13,940 nucleotides of DNA from Propionivibrio sp. (GTDB taxonomy: Bacteria; Pseudomonadota; Gammaproteobacteria; Burkholderiales; Rhodocyclaceae), in contig JAGNOM010000043.1 in the NCBI GenBank assembly GCA_017990155.1, positions 1 through 13,940 of the forward strand. The letters run 5' to 3'. The notes below the pieces were generated by a model. The model was not told the DNA's origin. It did no database searches and saw only the letters and a program-made list of their open reading frames with translations. This document shows, in pieces, positions 8,812 to 13,940 of the stretch; the first letter of the stretch is position 1, and each line of letters starts with the position of its first letter. A program made the position numbers and the translations under genes.

Positions 8812-9354
8812 TTATATGAAGGCACACAGGCTGAGAAACGCCCGGTTTTCGTCGATTTGTGAAAGCGAGGCCTTGAGCGGCAGGCTGGATTTGCGCGCCA
8901 CGTCGATCAGGCCGAGTCCGGCGCCGCTGGTCGCGCCTTCCTCACGCGGCTGACGCAACTGTGTCTTGTAGGCGGCCTTGAGCTGCGCTTTGTCCATCGC
9001 TGCCAATTCCTCCACACGGGCGAGCAGCGCATCCCCGTCGGCTTTTTCGACAAGATTGCCCGCCTGTACCAGATAGCGGTCCTCGGCATCGCGCGCCACG
9101 ACGACGGTGGCCGCACTTTCCAGGTCGCCGTAGCCGCGGCTTTGCGCGTAGTGCCGGATATTCTGCGTCATCTCAATATAGACGCTGAAAACGTCCATGG
9201 CGGCGGCCGGCAGCGCATTTTCGGCCTGCAGGTAATTGCGCAACGCGTTGCCGATTTCTTCGATCAGGCTGCGCGAAATCGGCCCGTTGAAGCAGAGCAG
9301 GATACGGTTGCGGTTGAAGTGGGTTCTCAGGCTGAAGAGGTCGATGGTTTCCAT
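8812..9354 (-). CDS. siaB: SiaB-type GHKL-fold protein kinase
   Basis: The 180-residue protein has the small ATP-binding fold of the histidine-kinase/anti-sigma-kinase superfamily. An N-box is visible as YIEMTQNIRHYA, with Glu61 and Asn65. A G-box is visible as TSGAGLGLIDVARKS, with GAGLGL at 144-149. In P. aeruginosa SiaB phosphorylates SiaC on a threonine, which keeps SiaC away from SiaD and lowers c-di-GMP production. The gene lies between siaA (21-base gap) and siaC on the same strand, the canonical Sia order. The start METIDLF has no well-placed Shine-Dalgarno; a GGAG lies 15 bases upstream, so translation may depend on coupling to siaA. No membrane segment is seen. Confidence 0.88.
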   Translation of the reverse strand: METIDLFSLRTHFNRNRILLCFNGPISRSLIEEIGNALRNYLQAENALPAAAMDVFSVYIEMTQNIRHYAQSRGYGDLESAATVVVARDAEDRYLVQAGNLVEKADGDALLARVEELAAMDKAQLKAAYKTQLRQPREEGATSGAGLGLIDVARKSSLPLKASLSQIDENRAFLSLCAFI

Positions 9355-9375
9355 GGCGGGATTGCGCGGCTCCGG

Positions 9376-11370
9376 TCAGTCGAAACGGAAAGAAAGAATA
9401 GTTACATCATCACGTTGCGGCAGCTCACCACGATAACGGGTGAGCTCGTCGTCAAGTGCGTTGGCCTGTTCGGACATCGGCCGTCGGGCGTGCGCCAGGA
9501 GCAGCTTGGCAAAGCGGGTGTTGCCGAAGCCGTAGCCCAGTTCTCCGCCCGCCTGGTCGAGGAAGCCGTCGGTCGCGAGATAGTAGGTTACGCCGGGACG
9601 CATGTCGATTTCGGTGTCCGTGTACTGTCCGACTCGCCGGTCACCGATGGCGCGGCGGGTGCCCTTGATTTCGCCGATCTGGTGACCGTCGCTCCAGTAC
9701 AGGCTGATTTTGGCGCCGGCATAGCGCAACTTGCGGGTGCCGCGATCGGCGAACGCCAGTCCGATATCCATGTTCGTGGCGATCGCGCGCGGTAGTTCGC
9801 AGTCGCTCAACATATGGCGCATCATGCCATCCGTCTGTATCAGAACCTCGGCGGGGGAGCTCATGCCCGCTTGAGTCATGGCATGGTCCAGCGCGGCTCG
9901 GGCCAGCATGGTCATCAAGGCGCCGGGAACACCGTGTCCGGCGCAATCAACGACACCGAGAATGTGCTGCTCGCCTTCGCTGCGAAAGATGTAGAAGTCG
10001 CCTCCGACCACGTCGCGTGGACGCCAGAGTACGAAATGATGCGCGCCAAGCTGCTGGATCAGTTGCTGGTTCGGCAGGATCGCGCGCTGGATCAGGCTGG
10101 CGTAATCGATGGAGTCGTTGATTTGTTTGTGCGCGCGGCGCATATCCTCGTTGGCTTGTTCAAGCGCCTGCGTACGCGTCTGCACCTGCGTTTCGAGTTC
10201 CTCGGTGTTGTTGCGAATCTGCCGGGCCATGATGCCGAACGCTTCGCTGAGATCGCCCAACTCGTCGCGTCCAACCGGCGGTAGCGAGACGTCGAAGTTT
10301 CCGTGCGCCATCTGCGATGCCGACAGCTGGAGTTTTCGCAAAGGCCGAAGCACCAGTCTTTCGACGGCATACCCGAAGGCGACCAGCAGGAGCCCGATCA
10401 GCAAGACAACCGTAAGCAGTGCCGCATTGAGCCAGCGGTCGTCGATCACCTTGACCGCCTTCAGATCGACCGCGGAAACGAGGTGCCACTTCAGTTCCGG
10501 GATGTAGGCCAACACCAGCAACTGTGGGCGGCCGTCAAGCTGGGTGTGCAAGGTGGCGACTTCGTCGGGCGTCTGTTCGGCGAAAGCCATGGCGGCGGCC
10601 AGCGCTTTGCGCGCCGGGTCGTCGGGCAGCAGCCCGCCAAGCGTCTGCGATTGATCTGCATTGCTCGCGGCCTGGTTGACCGCGATCAAGGCCTTGTCAC
10701 GATGCGCCTGTATGGCGCCGGAGCGCGTGATGATGATCGGCGTGATGCCGGCCTCCGTGGTATCGATGAATTCCTTGAGGAAGGCGGACAAGTCGATGCC
10801 CGTCCCCGCGATGCCCAGTACGCGGTCGCGCACACGGATTTGCATGTTCAGCCAGACCTGCGTGATTTGCAGATGGGCGTCGTAGTTGACGTTGATATTG
10901 AACAATTCGGGCTGCTGTAGCGTGCCGAAGAACCAGGAATCGCTTGGTTTATCGATACTCAGCGTATATCGCGGCTGGTCGCTGAAGGCTTTCTGGTCGT
11001 CGTTGAAGTAGAAACCCTTGCTGCCCTTGCTGGTCAGAAAATAGGAACGGCTGCTCAGATCGAAGCGGTAGCCCTCGGCCTCCCTGAAAAACTGGGTTCT
11101 GAGCTTTGGGTTGTCTTCGTCCATCAACCACTGCCGGGTGATTTCGGAATTGGCCAGCCGTTTCGACAAGGCGAGGTCGCGCGAAATCGGCGCAAGGATT
11201 CGCTGACGCTTGAGCTGTGTGAGGTTGCGCGCGTAGGCCTCGCCGAAGTGGTTGCGCACGCTGTCCAGAATCTGCCAGCCGATCAGGCTCGCCGGCGCAA
11301 GCGCCAGCAAACATGCCAAGACCAGCGCCAGCATCGACTTGGCCCTCAGACCGAATCCCCAGGTTGCCAT
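9376..11370 (-). CDS. siaA: SiaA: CACHE-HAMP-PP2C membrane protein phosphatase
   Basis: The 664-residue membrane protein is the sensor phosphatase of the Sia pathway. It has TM1 (about 11-33), a periplasmic CACHE-like sensor (about 34-312, with VWLNMQIRVRDRVLGIAGTG in the middle), TM2 (about 316-336), HAMP (about 338-392), a coiled coil (about 388-425) and a SpoIIE-type PP2C domain (about 430-664). Metal-binding positions of PP2C are all present: Asp458 in VVGGDFY, Asp475 in VVDCAGHG, Asp601 in LATDG, and the aspartate pair 654-655 in RDDVT. In P. aeruginosa SiaA dephosphorylates SiaC and so turns on SiaD. It is first in the operon, with 301 bases of divergent intergenic sequence upstream. 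The ATG lacks a strong ribosome site. The environmental signal is not apparent from the sequence. Confidence 0.92.
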   Translation of the reverse strand: MATWGFGLRAKSMLALVLACLLALAPASLIGWQILDSVRNHFGEAYARNLTQLKRQRILAPISRDLALSKRLANSEITRQWLMDEDNPKLRTQFFREAEGYRFDLSSRSYFLTSKGSKGFYFNDDQKAFSDQPRYTLSIDKPSDSWFFGTLQQPELFNINVNYDAHLQITQVWLNMQIRVRDRVLGIAGTGIDLSAFLKEFIDTTEAGITPIIITRSGAIQAHRDKALIAVNQAASNADQSQTLGGLLPDDPARKALAAAMAFAEQTPDEVATLHTQLDGRPQLLVLAYIPELKWHLVSAVDLKAVKVIDDRWLNAALLTVVLLIGLLLVAFGYAVERLVLRPLRKLQLSASQMAHGNFDVSLPPVGRDELGDLSEAFGIMARQIRNNTEELETQVQTRTQALEQANEDMRRAHKQINDSIDYASLIQRAILPNQQLIQQLGAHHFVLWRPRDVVGGDFYIFRSEGEQHILGVVDCAGHGVPGALMTMLARAALDHAMTQAGMSSPAEVLIQTDGMMRHMLSDCELPRAIATNMDIGLAFADRGTRKLRYAGAKISLYWSDGHQIGEIKGTRRAIGDRRVGQYTDTEIDMRPGVTYYLATDGFLDQAGGELGYGFGNTRFAKLLLAHARRPMSEQANALDDELTRYRGELPQRDDVTILSFRFD

Positions 11371-11671
11371 CGCAGTGTTGTTCTTTTAGGTAATGCTGGA
11401 TTCTACATCGTGTCAGGTGGGCGACGTGGGTGGAGGCAGACATCCCGGTAGATATGCGCTGGGCAATGATCGTCGCCCACCCGACGTCCGCGTCGGTTCG
11501 TCATGTGCGGCACTGATCGCGATCCGGAATATCGTTATCGCCAAATCTTCGTTTGCCGTTATAACGACGAGTGCTAAAGTTCACCCCTCGCAACGCCAAC
11601 CTCGCCTGAACGGCCCACGAATCAAAGCCTTCGGGCGCGTCGTACCCAAGAATAACAATACGGACTTTCCT
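11371..11671. promoter_or_regulatory. Divergent siaA-metN regulatory region
   Basis: These 301 bases must hold the promoters of the sia operon (leftward) and the metNIQ operon (rightward). A frame is open from 11393 into metN, but its amino-acid sequence looks non-coding. For metN a weak promoter can be drawn: TTGCCG at 11553-11558, a 16-base gap, then TAAAGT at 11575-11580. For siaA only a TAGAAT box (11400-11405 on the minus strand) without a good -35 was seen. A perfect palindrome CGTTATAACG lies at 11557-11566, and TCGTTAT (11532-11538) pairs with ATAACGA (11561-11567); either could be an operator. The larger inverted repeats are listed separately. Confidence 0.5.
11416..11496. repeat. 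Nested inverted repeats with alternative pairings
   Basis: GGTGGGCGACG (11416-11426) is perfectly complementary to CGTCGCCCACC (11471-11481). The overlapping segment GACGTGGGTGG (11423-11433) can instead pair with CCACCC-G-ACGTC (11477-11488), with a single bulged G. A third small hairpin, CCGACG-tccg-CGTCGG, lies at 11481-11496. The first two helices share bases and exclude each other. No T tract follows on either strand, so this is not a simple terminator. Confidence 0.6.
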
Positions 11672-12688
11672 GTGATCGATATTGAACACATCTCCAAGTA
11701 CTACGTTGTAGACGGTCGTGACATTCCCGCCATCACCGACATCAACCTGCGCGTTGAACAGGGCGAAATCTTCGGCATCATCGGCGCCTCAGGCGCTGGC
11801 AAAAGCACGCTGATTCGCACGCTGAATCTCCTGGAACGGCCGGACAGCGGCCGCATCCTGGTCGACGGTAGCGACATCACGAAGTTGTCGAAAATCGAGC
11901 TTCAGGCCTACCGCCGCAAGGCCGGGATGATCTTCCAGCATTTCAACCTGATCGGCGCCAAGACGGTCGGCGACAACATCCGGTTTCCGCTGAAACTGAC
12001 GGGCGAATACACCGACGCCGAGATGGACGCGCGGGTCGGTGAGTTGCTGGAACTCGTCGAGCTGACCGAACACCGTGACAAGTATCCGGCGCAGCTTTCC
12101 GGCGGGCAGAAGCAGCGCGTCGGCATCGCGCGGGCGCTGGCCAATCATCCGAAACTGCTGCTCTGCGATGAGGCGACGTCAGCGCTCGATCCGCAAACGA
12201 CGCAGGCCATACTCCGCCTGCTGCGCGACATCAACCGCCGCTTTGGCCTGACGATCGTCCTGATCACGCACGAGATGGACGTCATCCGGTCGATCTGCGA
12301 CCGCGTCGCCGTGCTCGACAAGGGCTTTGTCGTCGAACACGGGCCGGTCGCCGACGTCCTGCTGCACCCGAAGCATCCGGTCACGCGCGGCATGGTGCGC
12401 GAGAGCAGCCATCATGAGGAGAGCGCCGATCTGGGCTCGGTCCTTGGATTGTCCGGGCCACTGCTGCGCCTCACTTTTCTTGGTGAGATTACGTATCAAC
12501 CGGTACTGGAGAACATCGCGAAGGCACTCAACGTCAGTTTCAATATTCTCGAAGGCGTCATCGGCCGCATCAAGGACACGCCCTACGGCCAGCTCACCGT
12601 GCAGGTGATCGGTTCGGAAGCGGACGTCAGCCGCGTCGAAGCGGCTTTCGCACAGCAATCAATTCACTGTGAGGTGCTCGGATCATGA
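11672..12688 (+). CDS. metN: Methionine ABC importer ATP-binding protein MetN
   Basis: The 338-residue ATPase powers methionine uptake with MetI and MetQ at the inner membrane. It has Walker A GASGAGKST (38-46), Q-loop Gln89 in GMIFQHFNL, signature LSGGQKQRV (142-150), Walker B LLLCDE (162-167) followed by ATSALD, and the switch His200 in LITHEMD. Residues about 265-338 form the NIL regulatory domain (LRLTFLGEITYQPVLENIA onward), which in the E. coli protein binds methionine and inhibits transport. The start is GTG at 11672 with no good Shine-Dalgarno; it aligns with the usual N-terminus (MI.I..I.K) of the family. Its TGA overlaps the metI ATG (ATGA). Length is close to the E. coli MetN length of 343. 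Confidence 0.95.
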   Translation: MIDIEHISKYYVVDGRDIPAITDINLRVEQGEIFGIIGASGAGKSTLIRTLNLLERPDSGRILVDGSDITKLSKIELQAYRRKAGMIFQHFNLIGAKTVGDNIRFPLKLTGEYTDAEMDARVGELLELVELTEHRDKYPAQLSGGQKQRVGIARALANHPKLLLCDEATSALDPQTTQAILRLLRDINRRFGLTIVLITHEMDVIRSICDRVAVLDKGFVVEHGPVADVLLHPKHPVTRGMVRESSHHEESADLGSVLGLSGPLLRLTFLGEITYQPVLENIAKALNVSFNILEGVIGRIKDTPYGQLTVQVIGSEADVSRVEAAFAQQSIHCEVLGS

Positions 12689-13362
12689 GTTTGGCGCTTC
12701 TGGATGCATTCCTGGCCATCGACTGGTCGGATATCGGTCTGGCGACCGTGGAAACGTTGACGATGGTCGGCGGTTCGTTGTTGTTCACTGTGGTGCTCGG
12801 CCTCCCGCTCGGCATCGTGCTGTTCCTGACCGGGCCTCGGCAGCCGTTGGCGCACGCACGGCTCTACGCCTTCCTTTCGCTGTTGGTCAATCTGCTGCGC
12901 TCGATGCCGTTCGTGATCCTGCTGATCCTGATGATTCCGGTGACGGTGACGATCGTCGGCACCTCGATCGGCGTTCCCGGCGCCATCCCGCCGCTGGTCG
13001 TCGGCGCCACGCCGTTCTTCGCGCGCCTCGTCGAGAACGTCCTGCGCGAAGTCGATCGCGGCATCATCGAAGCCAGCCAGTCGATGGGCGCGAGCCTGTC
13101 GCAGACCATCTTCGGCGCCGTCTTGCCGGAAGCGTTTCCCGGCCTGCTCGCCGCGACGACGGTCACCGCCATTGCTCTCGTTTCCTACGCAGCGATGTCC
13201 GGCGTGATCGGCGGCGGCGGCCTGGGCGACTTGGCGATCCGCTTCGGCTACCAGCGCTTCCAGACCAACGTAATGTTCGTCACCGTCGTCATCCTTCTCG
13301 TCCTGGTGCAACTGATCCAGGCGTTCGGCGACCGCCTCGTCCATCGATTTACCCGCAGTTGA
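12685..13362 (+). CDS. metI: Methionine ABC importer permease MetI
   Basis: The 225-residue integral membrane protein forms the channel of the methionine importer. About five hydrophobic segments are visible, including VGGSLLFTVVLGLPLGIVLFL, LLRSMPFVILLILMIPVTVT and VMFVTVVILLVLVQLIQAFG. The cytoplasmic coupling motif is EASQSMGASLSQTIFGAVLP, which docks on the ATPase. GVIGGGGLGDLAIRFGYQRF is a hallmark of MetI. The gene overlaps metN by four bases and is followed, after 65 bases, by metQ. Confidence 0.95.
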   Translation: MSLALLDAFLAIDWSDIGLATVETLTMVGGSLLFTVVLGLPLGIVLFLTGPRQPLAHARLYAFLSLLVNLLRSMPFVILLILMIPVTVTIVGTSIGVPGAIPPLVVGATPFFARLVENVLREVDRGIIEASQSMGASLSQTIFGAVLPEAFPGLLAATTVTAIALVSYAAMSGVIGGGGLGDLAIRFGYQRFQTNVMFVTVVILLVLVQLIQAFGDRLVHRFTRS

Positions 13363-13415
13363 GCGAAGGCCCACAAGGAAAGCGCTTCAACCCAATCACC
13401 ACCCCAATCCCCATG

Positions 13416-13420
13416 AAGGA
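13416..13420 (+). promoter_or_regulatory. Shine-Dalgarno site deciding the metQ start
   Basis: AAGGA lies 7 bases before ATG 13428. An in-frame ATG at 13413 overlaps this site and has no purine-rich element before it. The downstream ATG is therefore preferred. Confidence 0.6.
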
Positions 13421-13427
13421 AGAAGCC

Positions 13428-13940
13428 ATGAAAACCAAGTTTGTCTCGCTCGTTGCCTCGGCGTTCGCTTTCGCCGCTTTCACGGCGCACGCCGAAACCA
13501 CGCTGAGCGTCGCAGCGACCGCCGTACCGCACGCCGAGATCCTCGAACACGTGAAGCCGGCGCTGGCGAAGGAGGGCATCGCTCTCAAGGTGAAGGTGTT
13601 CACCGACTACGTCCAGCCGAACGTGCAGGTCGCCGAGAAGAAGATCGATGTGAACTTCTTCCAGCACAAGCCATATCTCGACGAATTCAACAAGAACAAG
13701 GGCACCAATCTGGTTGCGGTGGCTCCGGTACATGTCGAACCGTACGGTGCGTACTCGAAGAAGGTGAAGAAGGTCGCCGATCTGCCTAACGGCGCAATCA
13801 TCGCCATTCCGAACGATCCGTCCAATGGCGGACGCGCACTGATCCTGCTCGAACAGAACGGTCTGATCAAGCTCAAGGACTCGAAGAATATTCTGTCGAC
13901 GGTCAAGGACATCGCCGAGAATCCGAAGGGCTTCAAGATC
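13428..13940 (+). CDS. metQ: Methionine-binding protein MetQ (NlpA family), truncated by the window edge
   Basis: The first 171 residues are visible. Residues 1-22 (MKTKFVSLVASAFAF then AAFTAHA) look like a signal peptide cut by signal peptidase I after AHA. There is no cysteine near the cut, so unlike E. coli MetQ this protein should be soluble rather than lipid-anchored. The mature part has the NlpA-family pattern: LSVAATAVPHAEILEHVKP, then VQVAEKKIDVNFFQHKPYLD, APVHVEPYGAYSKK and IPNDPSNGGRALILLEQNG. These include the aromatic and polar residues that line the methionine pocket in this family. It is third in metNIQ and delivers methionine (L- and probably D-) to MetI. The 3' end continues beyond the window. 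Confidence 0.93.
   Translation, partial: MKTKFVSLVASAFAFAAFTAHAETTLSVAATAVPHAEILEHVKPALAKEGIALKVKVFTDYVQPNVQVAEKKIDVNFFQHKPYLDEFNKNKGTNLVAVAPVHVEPYGAYSKKVKKVADLPNGAIIAIPNDPSNGGRALILLEQNGLIKLKDSKNILSTVKDIAENPKGFKI

Noticed and set aside
11571..11580. GCTAAAG near the metN leader resembling the conserved 3' segment of SAM-II riboswitches
   Set aside because: The required pseudoknot partners in the preceding hairpin loop and the trailing GG are not present, so the likeness is only a short word match.
11393..11671. N-terminal extension of MetN by 93 codons
   Set aside because: The extension does not resemble MetN, contains the inverted repeats, and the family N-terminus matches the GTG at 11672.

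Overview
The window looks like a chromosomal segment of a high-GC (roughly 60 % or more by eye) Gram-negative bacterium, most likely a betaproteobacterium of the Rhodocyclales type (Azoarcus/Dechloromonas-like). This rests on gene content, codon bias, periplasmic lipoproteins and the Sia signalling operon; it is inference, not a database match. No tRNA, rRNA, CRISPR array, IS element or phage gene was seen. All complete genes look intact.

Layout. (1) Bases 1-41 hold the last codons of a plus-strand gene that shares a strong bidirectional terminator (43-80) with the convergent minus-strand gene at 89-1696. That gene encodes a carboxyltransferase subunit of the oxaloacetate decarboxylase / transcarboxylase 5S / pyruvate carboxylase B family, and it lacks the biotin carrier domain. 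(2) Upstream on the minus strand (1802-2941) is a secreted PQQ-dependent sugar/sorbosone dehydrogenase-like enzyme. (3) A divergent intergenic region with a good sigma-70-type promoter leads into a plus-strand pair: an orphan branched-chain-amino-acid-type substrate-binding lipoprotein (3178-4293), directly joined to a 1058-residue dCACHE-HAMP-PAS-PAS-GGDEF-EAL c-di-GMP enzyme (4308-7484). (4) Convergent to it on the minus strand is a complete siaABCD operon: PP2C phosphatase SiaA, GHKL-type kinase SiaB, phospho-switch protein SiaC and diguanylate cyclase SiaD (11370 down to 7603). (5) A 301-base divergent intergenic region with notable inverted repeats separates siaA from a plus-strand metNIQ methionine ABC importer (11672 to the right edge, metQ truncated by the window).

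How the genes work together. The centre of the window (3178-11370) is a c-di-GMP signalling island with two independent input routes. In one, a periplasmic ligand-binding lipoprotein probably presents a small molecule to the CACHE domain of a dual cyclase/phosphodiesterase, formally like NspS-MbaA of Vibrio cholerae. In the other, the Sia cascade uses a CACHE-HAMP-PP2C phosphatase and a kinase to set SiaC phosphorylation, which gates SiaD. Both cyclases keep the GG[D/E]EF active site and an RxxD inhibitory site. The flanking genes (carboxyltransferase, sugar dehydrogenase, methionine uptake) look like ordinary metabolic neighbours. The most unusual features are the orphan binding-protein/cyclase pair, the missing biotin domain, and two mutually exclusive helices in the siaA-metN intergenic region.
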